Shown: positions 17,124 through 26,014 of the stretch, in pieces
How positions within the stretch are numbered: position 1 is the stretch's first letter
How the letters are laid out: each line of letters opens with the position of its first letter
DNA from: Bryobacterales bacterium
GTDB lineage: Bacteria > Acidobacteriota > Terriglobia > Bryobacterales > UBA6623
Length of the DNA: 64,000 nt
NCBI GenBank assembly: GCA_022824585.1
Contig: JAJDZN010000057.1
Location: 1 to 64,000, forward strand
Direction: 5' to 3'
Translations under genes and position numbers: made by a program
Notes under the pieces: generated by a model
Databases searched by the model: none
What the model saw: the letters and a program-made list of their open reading frames with translations, nothing else
Told to the model about the DNA's origin: nothing

Positions 17124-18251
17124 CTAACCGGCTCGCTTGAAGCAATACACCTCGCCGCTGCGGGATCCGATCACCAGGCGTCCGTCGGCGATCGCCGGAG
17201 AGGCGACGATGCGACCTCCGATCGCGAACTTCCACAGCAGCTTCCCGTCCTGGTGGCCAAGCGCATACAGGTGGCCATCCATCGAGCCCACCCAGATGAC
17301 GTCGCCGGCGAGCAACGGCGAGGAGTCCACCCGCGAACGCGTCTCGAAATCCCAGCGCAACTCGCCGGTTTCCTCGTCGATCGCATGGACGCGCTTGTCC
17401 CGGCCGCCGATCACTACCAGGCCGTCGCGGACCACCGGCGACGCAAAGAACTCGTAATCGGTGTCGGGGTGGTCGTAGCGCCACGCGATCCGCCTTCCGC
17501 TCCAGTCAATTTTCAGCACCTGGTAGCCGAACGTGCCGACATAGGCCGATCCGCCCACAACCGCGGGAGAGGCCGCGACGTAGTCTTGCATGTCGACCCA
17601 TGCGTCCTCTTCGCCGGTCTGGATGTCGATGATGCGGAACTTGCCGTCGCAACCGGTGATAAACGTCTTGCCGTCCACCACTGCCGGGCTCGAATTGACC
17701 CGATCCTCGGTCTGGTACTTCCAGAGCAACTCGCCCGTCCGCGGCTCGAACGCATACAGGTGCGTGTCATAGGAGGCCACCAGCACGGCTTCGTCGCTGC
17801 AGTGCGGCGAGGACAGGATCTCGGCGAACGTCTGGTAGACCCAGACCGATTCCCCGGTCTCCACGCTAACCGCGTGGAAATAGCCTTCCTCGTCCCCGAA
17901 GAAGACCATGCCCCTGGCGACGCAGCCGGAGGCCGGCACGCCCAGATTCGCCTGGTAGACCCAGTTGGCTTTTCCGCTCTCTAGGTCCACCGAATGGAAG
18001 CGCCCGTCCATCTCGCCGAAGTAGACGGTGCCGTCAACGATGATGGCTGTGGAGTCGACGCCGCCCGGGGCATCGTAGACCCACGCCGCTTCAAGCGGCG
18101 GATCGTAGGCCGACTCCGCGATCGCGTTGCGCGCGCTATTGCCGAGGAACAGCGGCCAGTCGGACGCAAGCGAGAGCGGCGCTGCGAGAGCGGCAGCCGC
18201 AAGCCAAGCTGTCCAAGGCCTGCCGGGGGCGGACAGAAATCGCTTCAGCAC
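17124..18251 (-). CDS. Secreted PQQ/BamB-type beta-propeller protein
   Basis: The 375-residue protein has a signal peptide ending at SLASDWP and about seven blades with the repeated pattern G-x-V-Y-F-G...D-G...A-x-D-x-x-T-G-E-x-x-W-x-Y/F. This is the BamB/PQQ-like repeat. No catalytic or haem motifs are seen, so it is probably a periplasmic or outer-membrane binding protein. A GGAG ribosome site (in AAAGGAGTG) sits directly before the GTG start. It lies between a sulfatase and a cyclase-family hydrolase on the same strand, but gaps of 38 and 54 bases leave cotranscription uncertain. Whether it belongs to the BAM complex cannot be decided from sequence. Confidence 0.8.
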   Translation of the reverse strand: MLKRFLSAPGRPWTAWLAAAALAAPLSLASDWPLFLGNSARNAIAESAYDPPLEAAWVYDAPGGVDSTAIIVDGTVYFGEMDGRFHSVDLESGKANWVYQANLGVPASGCVARGMVFFGDEEGYFHAVSVETGESVWVYQTFAEILSSPHCSDEAVLVASYDTHLYAFEPRTGELLWKYQTEDRVNSSPAVVDGKTFITGCDGKFRIIDIQTGEEDAWVDMQDYVAASPAVVGGSAYVGTFGYQVLKIDWSGRRIAWRYDHPDTDYEFFASPVVRDGLVVIGGRDKRVHAIDEETGELRWDFETRSRVDSSPLLAGDVIWVGSMDGHLYALGHQDGKLLWKFAIGGRIVASPAIADGRLVIGSRSGEVYCFKRAG

Positions 18252-18305
18252 TCCTTTAGCTTACGCAAGGCTGGCTGTCCGGCCGCGCGATCGGCGGGGT
18301 GGCGC

Positions 18306-19271
18306 TCAGAAGGTCGCGATTGGATTGAAGGGACTTCCCGTGCCGCCTCCTACCGCCATCGGCGCGGCGGTCACGAGGAACTCCCAACGGTCCTGCCGAG
18401 CCGCCTCCGCGGCGACGGCCTCAAGATCGAGGTTGTCGAAGATCGGCATGCCCATGGCGATGATGACCAGCTGATGGATCGGCTGGTTGACGCCGTCGAC
18501 TAGCGACGGCGCTACGTCACTAGCGGCATCGCTGCCGAGAATCGCGGCGTCCCGGTCCTTGAGCCACTTCGCGCTCGAGGCGTGCAGGCCGGCCGATTTC
18601 TTCGAAACATCCCACGGCCCCTCGGCATCCCGCTTGGCCCAGCGGCCGGTCCGAATCAGCACGATGTCCCCGCTCTGCACCTTCGCTCCGGACTGTTTCT
18701 CCCACGCGTCCAGATCCGCCGGGTAGATCGGCGTGCCGGGCTCGAGCCAGTCCACGCCCTTCAGGCGCGGAATGTCCATCAGCACGGCCCGCGCGAAGAT
18801 GCCCTCCTTGAAGTTCGTCACGGCCAGCTTCGGGGCGCCCTCGGCTACGACCTCGGCCTGCGGGAAGCCGTTGTACATCTTGCCGTTAAAGGCCATGTGG
18901 CAGAGCGAGTCCATGTGCGTGTGCGCATAGCCGTGATAGCTGACCTGGTAATTGTCGGAAACGAACTGGCCCGGATTGTTCAGCCCGACGTTCAGCATCT
19001 CGTGCAAGAAGGGGCGCGGGTTGTCGACCGCGCTGTCTTTCTCGACGTCGCGCGCCAGCGACACCGATATTCCTTGTGTCACGAGCTTGGCGGCGGCCAA
19101 GCGAGTCTCGGGAGTGATCAGGTTAACGGCCCCGCGCTGGTCGTCGTCACCCCAGCGCCCCCAGTTAGAAAGCGATTCCATCCAGCCGTCCACGTCCGCC
19201 TTGGTCGCGGTCGGCTGGCCGTAGGCGCAGGCGAGCGAGAGCACAAGGGTCGTCAGTAGGATCTTCTTCAT
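18306..19271 (-). CDS. Exported cyclase-family (kynurenine formamidase-like) hydrolase
   Basis: The 321-residue protein has a signal peptide (cleavage near ACAYGQP) and the cyclase-family metal motif HGYAHTHMDSLCH near residue 115. His, Asp and His there should bind divalent metal. DIVLIRTGRW and ADVDGWMESLSNWGRWG are family-typical. These proteins hydrolyse amides, lactones or dehydrate small acids; the substrate here is unknown. TAAGCT lies nine bases before the ATG, consistent with a short leader. A second, lipidated member of the superfamily is at 56752. The metal-binding family is well supported; the reaction is not. Confidence 0.82.
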   Translation of the reverse strand: MKKILLTTLVLSLACAYGQPTATKADVDGWMESLSNWGRWGDDDQRGAVNLITPETRLAAAKLVTQGISVSLARDVEKDSAVDNPRPFLHEMLNVGLNNPGQFVSDNYQVSYHGYAHTHMDSLCHMAFNGKMYNGFPQAEVVAEGAPKLAVTNFKEGIFARAVLMDIPRLKGVDWLEPGTPIYPADLDAWEKQSGAKVQSGDIVLIRTGRWAKRDAEGPWDVSKKSAGLHASSAKWLKDRDAAILGSDAASDVAPSLVDGVNQPIHQLVIIAMGMPIFDNLDLEAVAAEAARQDRWEFLVTAAPMAVGGGTGSPFNPIATF

Positions 19272-19687
19272 AGCGCCAACAGCTTACCAGCAGGAGCCTC
19301 ATCGCAGGCGTTCGGTGCCCATGGTCGGGGCGCGCCCACCGCGGCTGCGCTCTCGGCGACTTCGACAACCGCGGCGATCCGGACTCGATCCTTGCGAACC
19401 AGCGCCCTTACCGCGTGATCGGCCTGTCTCGGCATGGTGGAGCGGCAGCCTGGAGCTACTGCCATTCGACAAGCAAGGCACGGACTCTGAGAACTTCAGC
19501 AACGCAGCCGGGAGCGTGTTCGCGCAAGAGGATGCAGCCCCCGGGACTGGCGACTAGGGACTGGCGCAACGAGGGAAACAGCTCAATACCGCTATCGAAC
19601 AACGGCACAGTCCCGCTACTGCTGCGCAACGGTGCCGCGCGGCGCAACGAGTGGGCCGGCCCCGCTGGTGTACTCTGGGACTCGGCA
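19272..19687. other. Intergenic region, no supported gene
   Basis: The divergent gap before the sulfite-oxidase-like gene has open frames in several phases. A short stretch reading GDFDNRGDPDSIL (plus strand, about 19355-19395) vaguely recalls FG-GAP/calcium-binding repeats but breaks immediately. I see no intact gene. TACTCT at 19671-19676 may be the -10 for the downstream gene. Confidence 0.4.
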
Positions 19688-20290
19688 ATGTTCGGCAGCA
19701 GTGAACGCAAGCGCTTGGAGCAAGAGCGCCGCGGCGAGGGCCGGCTACCCCCCGGCCAATCCCTGACACTCAAATGGCCAGTGCTGCACGCGGGCGCGGT
19801 CCCGAGATTCGATCCCGACACCTGGAACTTCACGGTGTTCGGGCTGGTCGACCGCGCGTTCGAACTGACGTGGCAGGAGTTTCAGGAACTGCCGCGCAAG
19901 CGCGTGCAGGCGGACTTTCATTGCGTGACAACCTGGAGCAAGTTCGACAACGTCTGGGAAGGCGTCGCCATGCGCACCATCGCCGAGCGCGCGATGCCGA
20001 AACCCGAGGCGCGTTTTGTCATCCAGCACTGCGAGGGCGGCTACACAACCAACACGCCCCTCGCGGACCTGTTGCGCGAGGACGTGCTGCTCGCCGACAC
20101 CCACAGCCCGGAACCGCTCACCCCGCAGCACGGCGCACCGCTGCGGATGATCGTCCCGCACCTGTACGCGTGGAAGAGCTCGAAGTGGATTCGCGGCCTA
20201 GAGTTCACGGCGGAGGACCGGGCCGGGTATTGGGAGCAGCGCGGCTACCACATGTATGGCGATCCCGCCCGCGAGCAGCGCTTTCGCTAG
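19688..20290 (+). CDS. Soluble sulfite oxidase-like molybdopterin oxidoreductase
   Basis: The 200-residue protein contains the oxidoreductase molybdopterin-binding fold. ADFHCVTTWSKFDNVWEGV near residue 75 carries the Cys that would bind molybdenum. CEGGYTTNTPL and LRMIVPHLYAWKSSKW follow. It lacks the Tat signal of YedY/MsrP and any haem or dimerisation domain, so it appears to be a small cytoplasmic relative of the YuiH type with unknown substrate. Upstream in-frame codons exist, but the ATG at 19688 is the last one before conserved sequence and has TACTCT 11 bases upstream. It is followed nine bases later by a small unknown gene, which may be its partner. Confidence 0.85.
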   Translation: MFGSSERKRLEQERRGEGRLPPGQSLTLKWPVLHAGAVPRFDPDTWNFTVFGLVDRAFELTWQEFQELPRKRVQADFHCVTTWSKFDNVWEGVAMRTIAERAMPKPEARFVIQHCEGGYTTNTPLADLLREDVLLADTHSPEPLTPQHGAPLRMIVPHLYAWKSSKWIRGLEFTAEDRAGYWEQRGYHMYGDPAREQRFR

Positions 20291-20299
20291 CGACGCGCG

Positions 20300-20719
20300 A
20301 TGCTAGCCAAGTTCATCGAACGACTGCGGAGCGGCCGTCGGCAACCCGCGCCGGAGCTCCTCGGCCGGCCGCCGATCCGGCGCGAAAAGGCGTACGCCGC
20401 CGATAGCGGCTATGTCTACCAGTACACCTACGAAGGGTACCTGGCCGCCAAGCGCGCGGACTCCGCCGGCAGCGAGTTCGTGTTTGAGTGCTCGTCCGAC
20501 AGGGCCGCGCGCTTTCGCCTCGCCGTGTTCGCTCCCGACGAGAGCTTCGCAGCCTGGCAGCGGAGCACGGGCCGCGACTTGAACGCTGTCGAGCGCTACG
20601 CGATCGTCAAGATGCAGCTCTTTGCGATCCTCGACGAGTCCGAGCATATCCAGCGCGACGGCGAGTGGGTGCTGACCGCAGCACAGGTCGAGCGCCACGT
20701 CGCCGAGCTCGATCTCTGA
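20300..20719 (+). CDS. Conserved hypothetical protein next to the molybdoenzyme gene
   Basis: The 139-residue soluble protein has no signal or transmembrane segment. It has a basic N-terminus (about 30 residues), then a mixed alpha/beta region: YVYQYTYEGYLAA, FVFECSSDRAARFRLAVF, and a helical end. I do not recognise a family. Its nine-base spacing from the sulfite-oxidase-like gene suggests cotranscription and possibly an assembly or regulatory role for that enzyme, which is inference only. Confidence 0.65.
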   Translation: MLAKFIERLRSGRRQPAPELLGRPPIRREKAYAADSGYVYQYTYEGYLAAKRADSAGSEFVFECSSDRAARFRLAVFAPDESFAAWQRSTGRDLNAVERYAIVKMQLFAILDESEHIQRDGEWVLTAAQVERHVAELDL

Positions 20720-20733
20720 CGGCGGGCCGAACG

Positions 20734-20739
20734 TACAAT
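20734..20739 (+). promoter_or_regulatory. Predicted -10 (TACAAT) of the DUF885 gene
   Basis: The hexamer ends six bases before the ATG at 20746. Confidence 0.45.
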
Positions 20740-20745
20740 GAGCGC

Positions 20746-22470
20746 ATGAAGACGCATGCCAGCTGGCTCGTCTCGGCCGTGGCCTTGACGCTGTCTTGCT
20801 CGGGGCCGCCGCCCCACGACGACCGGTTCGTGGCCCTGGCGGGGAGCTACATCGAGGAGTTTCTCGAGCGCTATCCCGAATACGCCACGGCCTTGGGCGA
20901 CCATCGCTACGACGGCAGGCTCAACGATTACACGGCTGCCGGCGTGGCCGCGGGCCTGGAATGGAACAAGCGCTATCTGGAGGAACTGGCAGCGATCGAT
21001 CCGGCCCGCCTGGGCGCCGCCAACGCCATCGACTACGAGATCCTGCGCAACCACGTCGAATTCAGCGTCTGGTCCTCCGAAGTCTTGCGGGAGCACGAAT
21101 GGAATCCGATGCGCTACGGCGTGGGCGATGCGCTGTACTCGCTGCTGGCACGGGAGTTCGCGCCGCTCGAAGAGCGCCTGCAGAGCCTGCGCCAGCGGCT
21201 CGAGGAAATCCCCGCTGTGCTGTCCGCCGCTCGCGAGAACCTGACCGACCCTCCGAAAATCCACACCGAGACGGCGATTCGCCAAAACGACGGCGCAATC
21301 TCCCTTGTGTCGAAGAGCCTCGACGAATTCCTCGCCATGGCCCCGGGCAAGGAAGAGGAACTCGCCCAGGCTAGGGAAGCGGCGATCCAAGCGCTGCAAG
21401 AGCACGGCCGCTGGATGCGGGAAGAACTGCTGCCTCGCTCGACCCGCTCGTTCCGCATCGGCGAGGAGAAATACCGCGCCAAGCTCGCCTACACGCTGCA
21501 TTCCGATCTGTCGATGGAGGAGATCCTCGAACGCGCGCTGCAGAGGCTGGCCGAGCTGCAGGAAGAACTCTACAGCACGGCCCTGCCGCTGTACCGAGAA
21601 CACCGTCCCGACGCCGCAGAGGACGCGCTTGCGGGCCGCCCCGCCGTGATTCGGGCGGTGCTCGACATGCTGGCAGATTCCCATTCCACGGACTCGTCCA
21701 TCGTTGAAGATGCCAAGCAGGACCTGGCGGAAGTCACCGAGTTCACCCGGGAAAGCAGGATTGTCTCGGTCCCGGACGAGCCACTGCAGATCATTGTGAT
21801 GCCGGAATTCCGCCGGGGCGTCTCCACCGCCTATTGCGATTCGCCCGGTCCTCTGGAAGAGAACGGCGAGACCTTTTACGCCATCTCGCCGACCCCGCAA
21901 GACTGGACGCCCGAGCGCAAGCTGTCGTTCTACCGCGAATACAACGATTTCATGCTGCAAGATCTGACCGTCCACGAGGCGATCCCGGGGCACTACTTGC
22001 AGCTCGCCCATTCCAACAGCTTGCAGGCACCGACCATGGTCCGCTCGATCTTCTCCTCGGGCACCTTCATCGAAGGCTGGGCGGTGTATGCGGAGCAGGT
22101 CATGGTCGAGCGCGGATTCGGTGGTGCGCGCTTTAAGATGCAGCAGCTCAAGATGCTGACCCGAGCCGTGATCAATGCCGTCCTCGACCAGAAGATCCAC
22201 GCGGGCTCGATGACCGAACAGGAAGCGATGGACATGATGATGGGCCAGGGCTTCCAAGAAGACGGAGAGGCCGCGGGCAAGTGGATCCGGGCACAACTCA
22301 CGTCCGCCCAACTCTCCACCTACTTCGTCGGCATCACCGAGCACAACGACATGCGGGCTGCCTGGATCGAGCGCAACGGCCCGATCCAGGACTGGCAGGC
22401 GTACCACGACAAGGTGCTCTCGTTCGGCTCGCCGCCGGTGCGGTTCGTGCGCGGGCTACTGGAGCTGTAG
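20746..22470 (+). CDS. DUF885 family metallopeptidase-like lipoprotein
   Basis: The 574-residue protein has a lipoprotein-type N-terminus (TLSCSGPP) and a mainly helical DUF885 fold. The zinc-peptidase-like motif HEAIPGHYLQ is near residue 415, and an EGWAVYAEQ segment near residue 445 carries the expected third ligand Glu. The family is common in Acidobacteriota and relatives and is thought to act on peptides or dipeptides in the periplasm. The ATG at 20746 is preferred because it starts the signal peptide and TACAAT lies six bases upstream. The TRAP-associated gene begins five bases after its stop, suggesting a shared transcript. Confidence 0.87.
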   Translation: MKTHASWLVSAVALTLSCSGPPPHDDRFVALAGSYIEEFLERYPEYATALGDHRYDGRLNDYTAAGVAAGLEWNKRYLEELAAIDPARLGAANAIDYEILRNHVEFSVWSSEVLREHEWNPMRYGVGDALYSLLAREFAPLEERLQSLRQRLEEIPAVLSAARENLTDPPKIHTETAIRQNDGAISLVSKSLDEFLAMAPGKEEELAQAREAAIQALQEHGRWMREELLPRSTRSFRIGEEKYRAKLAYTLHSDLSMEEILERALQRLAELQEELYSTALPLYREHRPDAAEDALAGRPAVIRAVLDMLADSHSTDSSIVEDAKQDLAEVTEFTRESRIVSVPDEPLQIIVMPEFRRGVSTAYCDSPGPLEENGETFYAISPTPQDWTPERKLSFYREYNDFMLQDLTVHEAIPGHYLQLAHSNSLQAPTMVRSIFSSGTFIEGWAVYAEQVMVERGFGGARFKMQQLKMLTRAVINAVLDQKIHAGSMTEQEAMDMMMGQGFQEDGEAAGKWIRAQLTSAQLSTYFVGITEHNDMRAAWIERNGPIQDWQAYHDKVLSFGSPPVRFVRGLLEL

Positions 22471-22474
22471 GCGC

Positions 22475-23437
22475 ATGGGCCGGAATCCGCCACCTACCCC
22501 AGATGGCGATGCGTCGAGGGCGCGGGCAAGGGCCGGGCGGGCGCGCGGCTGGAGCTTGACCCTGGCTGCCTGCCTTTGCCTGGCCTCGGCTTGCTCGGTG
22601 AAGAAGTTCGCCGTCCGCCAGGTCGGCGACGCGCTGGCGTCGGGGCCATCCACGTTCGAGACCGATCCGGATGTCGATCTGGTGGGCGACGCCCTGCCCT
22701 TCAGCCTCAAGTTCGTCGAGAGCCTGCTTGAGATCACCCCTCGCCACCGGGGCCTCCTTGTCACCGCCGCCAAGGGGTTCGCGCTGTACGCTCTGGCCTA
22801 TGTGGACACACCGGGCGAGATGCTGGCCGACGAGGACTACCTCGAGGGCAAGCGGCTGCGCGAGCGCGCCAAGAGGCTCTACCTGCGCTCCCTGGCGTTC
22901 AGCATGCGGGGGCTCGAGGCGGCATATCCGGGCATTTCCGAGGAGTTTCGCGCCAGCCCCAGCTCGGCCGCCGGGCGCGTGGCAAGGAAACACATCGACC
23001 TGCTGTACTGGGCCGGGGCGGCGCTCGGCCTGTCGATCTCGGCCGATCCGACCGACGCGGCCTTGGTCGTGCGCCTGCGCGAGGTCGACGCGATGCTGGA
23101 CCGGGCGCTGGAGCTGGACGAAACGTGGGATCGCGGAGCCTTCCACGAGTTCCGGCTGAGCTTGGAGTCGGCCAAGCCGGGGGGCGGCGCCGAGAGCGTC
23201 ATGGAAGCAAGCTACCGGCGGGCGCTGGAGTTGTCCGCCGGGGAGCGCGCCGGCCTGTTCGTGACCTATGCGGAGGTGCGGGCGATACCGAACCAAGACC
23301 GCGCGCTGTTCGACGAAATGCTGGACAAGGCGCTCGCTGTGGATCCGGACGCGCACGAGCGATACCGGCTGCTCAACTACCTCGCGCAGCGCCGAGCACT
23401 CTGGCTGCGTTCCAGGGTCGATGACCTGTTCTTCTAA
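22475..23437 (+). CDS. TRAP transporter TatT-like component, lipoprotein
   Basis: The 320-residue protein begins with a basic, weakly hydrophobic leader and a lipobox LASAC near residue 40. The rest is helical, with repeats like those of TatT (TRAP-T-associated protein T). VESLLEITPRHRGLLVTAAKGFALYALAYV and RAKRLYLRSLAFSMRGL fit the TPR-like helical pairs. TatT trimers are thought to hold DctP-type binding proteins and hydrophobic ligands in the periplasm. A DctP-like gene follows 102 bases downstream. The leader is unusually long, so the true start may be further in. Confidence 0.8.
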   Translation: MGRNPPPTPDGDASRARARAGRARGWSLTLAACLCLASACSVKKFAVRQVGDALASGPSTFETDPDVDLVGDALPFSLKFVESLLEITPRHRGLLVTAAKGFALYALAYVDTPGEMLADEDYLEGKRLRERAKRLYLRSLAFSMRGLEAAYPGISEEFRASPSSAAGRVARKHIDLLYWAGAALGLSISADPTDAALVVRLREVDAMLDRALELDETWDRGAFHEFRLSLESAKPGGGAESVMEASYRRALELSAGERAGLFVTYAEVRAIPNQDRALFDEMLDKALAVDPDAHERYRLLNYLAQRRALWLRSRVDDLFF

Positions 23438-23539
23438 TCCAAGGTCGGCCGTCAGGGCCGGCAAAGAGCCGCACCTATACTAAGAATGTCCTTGTCCCGG
23501 GCTTGCGGTTGAGGTGCCTGGGCCGGTTCAAACGGCGCG

Positions 23540-24586
23540 ATGAGAAGACTTGGCTTCTTGCTGGCAATAGCCGTCCTGACCAGCTTGGTGCCGACCGCGG
23601 GCCTGGAATCGTTGTTCGGCCAGAGACGTCGCGCCAGCAAGCTAAGGCTCGGGACGGTCGCCCCCAAGAACAGCGTCTTTCACGAGATGCTGCTCAAGAT
23701 GCGGCTGGAGTGGCGCGAGATCACCAACGGAGCGGTCGATCTGGCGATCTACCCCGGCGGCGTGGCCGGCGACGAGATCACGATGCTGCGCAAGATGCGC
23801 GCCGGGCAGATGCAAGCGGCCCTGCTGTCGGGAACCGGCATGGGATTCCTCGACGAGGGCGTCAGCGCGCTGCAGGTGCCCCTGATGTTCGAGTCCCTCG
23901 AGGAATTCGACTACGTGCTCGACAAGATGGCGCCGACCCTGGAGAAGCGCCTGCGCGACAAGGGCTTCACTGCCCTAGGCTGGGGCGACGCCGGCTGGGC
24001 GCGCTTCTTTGCAGTCAAGGAATTCCAGACGCCGACGGAACTGCGCGAGATGAAGCTCTACACTTCCAAGGGCGACGATGACATGATCCGGTTGTTCGGC
24101 GAGTTCGGCTTCCGCGCGGTCCCGCTGGACCTGACCGAGCTCCAGGCCAACCTCGAGACCGGATTGGTCGATGTCTTCGCGGTGCCGCCGCTGATCGCGG
24201 CCGGCTACCAGTGGTTTGGCTCTGCGCCGAACATGCTCGACATGCGCTTCGTCGCGATCCTGGGCTCGCTGCTGATCAACAACCACGTCTGGGACGCCAT
24301 CCCGGCCGACCAGCAGCAGCGGATGAGGGAAGTCGCGGCTGACTTGACCGCTGAGATCGAAAAGGCCGCGCGAGCGCAGGAAGCGTCTGCAATCCGCTCG
24401 ATGCAAGAGTACGGACTGCGCGTGATCCAGCTCGACCAGGCCACGCAAGCCGAATGGAAGCGCGAGATGGAGCTGGTGTATCCGCGCCTGCGCGATCGCT
24501 ACGCTCCAAGCGAGCTCCTCGATGCAGCGGTGCGCTGGAGAGACGAATACCGCGCCCAGAGATCCGACCCGCAAGCCTCACAGTGA
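23540..24586 (+). CDS. TRAP transporter DctP-type substrate-binding protein
   Basis: The 348-residue protein has a signal peptide and the DctP fold. LRLGTVAPKNSVFHEM opens the mature part, then LAIYPGGVAGDEITMLRKMRAGQMQAALLSG and the Arg-containing MKLYTSKGDDDMIRLFGEFGF region that usually binds a carboxylate. It should bind a small organic acid or related ligand for uptake. The membrane subunits DctQ and DctM are absent from the following genes, so uptake would depend on components encoded elsewhere. TATACT at 23476-23481 is a possible -10 with a 60-base leader. Confidence 0.87.
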   Translation: MRRLGFLLAIAVLTSLVPTAGLESLFGQRRRASKLRLGTVAPKNSVFHEMLLKMRLEWREITNGAVDLAIYPGGVAGDEITMLRKMRAGQMQAALLSGTGMGFLDEGVSALQVPLMFESLEEFDYVLDKMAPTLEKRLRDKGFTALGWGDAGWARFFAVKEFQTPTELREMKLYTSKGDDDMIRLFGEFGFRAVPLDLTELQANLETGLVDVFAVPPLIAAGYQWFGSAPNMLDMRFVAILGSLLINNHVWDAIPADQQQRMREVAADLTAEIEKAARAQEASAIRSMQEYGLRVIQLDQATQAEWKREMELVYPRLRDRYAPSELLDAAVRWRDEYRAQRSDPQASQ

Positions 24587-24596
24587 GGGAACGCCC

Positions 24597-25511
24597 ATGC
24601 CTGCCCTGACCCGCCGCGAACTGCTCGCTGCCTCCGCCGCGACCGCCGCGGCAGCCAGCAGCGCGGCCGAGAACAAGCCGACCCTTTGCCTGTTCACCAA
24701 GCACCTGCCCCATCTCGGCTACAAGGAACTTGCCGCCACGCTGCGCTCGCTGGGCTTTGCGGGAGCCGACCTGACGACACGCCCGCTGGGCCACGTGCTG
24801 CCAGAAAACGTAGAGCGCGACCTGCCGCGGGCATTCGAAGCGCTGGCTGCCGAAGGGATCGCGCTGCCGATGATCTCCACCGGGCTGCTGTCCAGCAGGG
24901 ACCCTGCGGCGCGTCCTACGCTGTACGCCGCCGCCAAGCTGGGCATCCCGTTCTTCAAGCTCGGCTACTACCGCTATCAATACGCAGACTTCGAGGGCCA
25001 CCTCGCCAGCGTCAAGAAGGACGTGGAAGGCCTTGCGGCGATCGCCGGCCATGCCGGCATCACCGGCGGCTTCCACAATCACTCGGGCACGTATGTCGGA
25101 AGCGCGCTGTGGGACCACTGGTGGCTGTTGCGCGATACGGACCCCGGGCAGATCGGCTTTTACTTTGATCCGTGCCACGCAACGATCGAGGGCGGCTCGG
25201 CGGGCTGGGAAATCGGCTTCCACCGGCTGCAGGATCGGCTCAAGATGGTCGCCTGCAAGGACTTCTACTGGGAAAAGAGCGACGGCAAGTGGCGCTCCCA
25301 CATGTGCCCGCTGGGCCAAGGGATGGTCGATTACCCGAAGTTCTTCAACCTGTTGGCGGCCAGCGGATTCAGCGGGCCGATTTCCCTGCACGTCGAGTAC
25401 AAGATCGAGGCCTCCACCAAGGCACAGCGCATCGAGAAGGAGATGCACGCCATAGAATCAGACTTCGCCTACCTGAAGTCCCTCTGCGATTCCGCCTTCC
25501 GAGCCGCCTGA
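24597..25511 (+). CDS. Tat-exported TIM-barrel sugar phosphate isomerase/epimerase family protein
   Basis: The 304-residue protein has a Tat-like leader (TRRELLAAS followed by an Ala-rich core) and the xylose-isomerase-like TIM barrel. TTRPLGHVLPENVERDLP, GGFHNHSGTYVG, FYFDPCHATIEGG and LHVEYKIE supply the Glu/His/Asp metal-site residues typical of the superfamily. These enzymes isomerise or epimerise ketoses or inositols; export suggests action on an oxidised or extracellular sugar. The ATG is ten bases after the DctP stop, with a weak GGGA upstream, so the genes are likely cotranscribed. Substrate unknown. Confidence 0.82.
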   Translation: MPALTRRELLAASAATAAAASSAAENKPTLCLFTKHLPHLGYKELAATLRSLGFAGADLTTRPLGHVLPENVERDLPRAFEALAAEGIALPMISTGLLSSRDPAARPTLYAAAKLGIPFFKLGYYRYQYADFEGHLASVKKDVEGLAAIAGHAGITGGFHNHSGTYVGSALWDHWWLLRDTDPGQIGFYFDPCHATIEGGSAGWEIGFHRLQDRLKMVACKDFYWEKSDGKWRSHMCPLGQGMVDYPKFFNLLAASGFSGPISLHVEYKIEASTKAQRIEKEMHAIESDFAYLKSLCDSAFRAA

Positions 25512-25650
25512 CTCCACGGCGACCGACACTGCTGCCAAGACTATCTGCGGCGTGCCAGCATGCGCCGGTCTCCGAGTGGACGACGCACTCGGACAGTTCG
25601 AGCCAGAACGCTCCGTCAACCCCAGCCTTGCAGCCGGCAGGATCCGCTAA

Positions 25651-25926
25651 GCCAAGTCAGAGCTAGACAGAGCGCTGATTGAATACCAGCGGATGGTCAA
25701 CCTGAGACCGGAACTCGCCGAGGTGTGGGTCGCGCTGGGGGCGCGGCTGCTTGAAGCGGGTCGAACTTCCGAGGCGGCTCGCGAGTTGGAACGGATGCTC
25801 GAGTTGAATCCAAAGGACGCCATCCCGCGCTACGATCTGGCGCGCCAGCAGGGCGAGGCGCGGGACATATCCGCTCAAGAGGCCCAGCTGGCCGAGTGCC
25901 GCCCCCTGCATGAGGAGCGCCGGCGG
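25651..25926 (+). pseudogene. TPR protein remnant
   Basis: After a stop at 25648-25650 the frame reads as two tetratricopeptide-like units, including ELDRALIEYQRMVNLRPE, LAEVWVALGARLLEAGR and ELERMLELNPKDAIPRYDLA. TPR character is lost after about residue 90, and the frame then runs into the next gene. There is no signal peptide or ribosome site, so this looks like the internal piece of a decayed TPR gene. A short expressed TPR protein from the ATG at 25693 cannot be excluded. The rest of the 25512-26014 gap shows nothing recognisable. Confidence 0.45.
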
Positions 25927-26014
25927 CTCGACCGGCGAACCCTGCCCAGCTCGCCGCAGCCGAATGCCCAAGCAAGGACAAAGCAACAGTTGCTTCACAA
26001 TAGAGGCATCAATC

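Noticed and set aside
19415-19687. N-terminal extension of the sulfite-oxidase-like gene
   Set aside because: The extra ~90 residues look like no known leader; the ATG at 19688 directly precedes the conserved fold and has a nearby -10.
20596-22407. 603-codon minus-strand open frame
   Set aside because: Antisense to the DUF885 gene, which has the HExxxGH-type motif and signal; the minus frame has neither.
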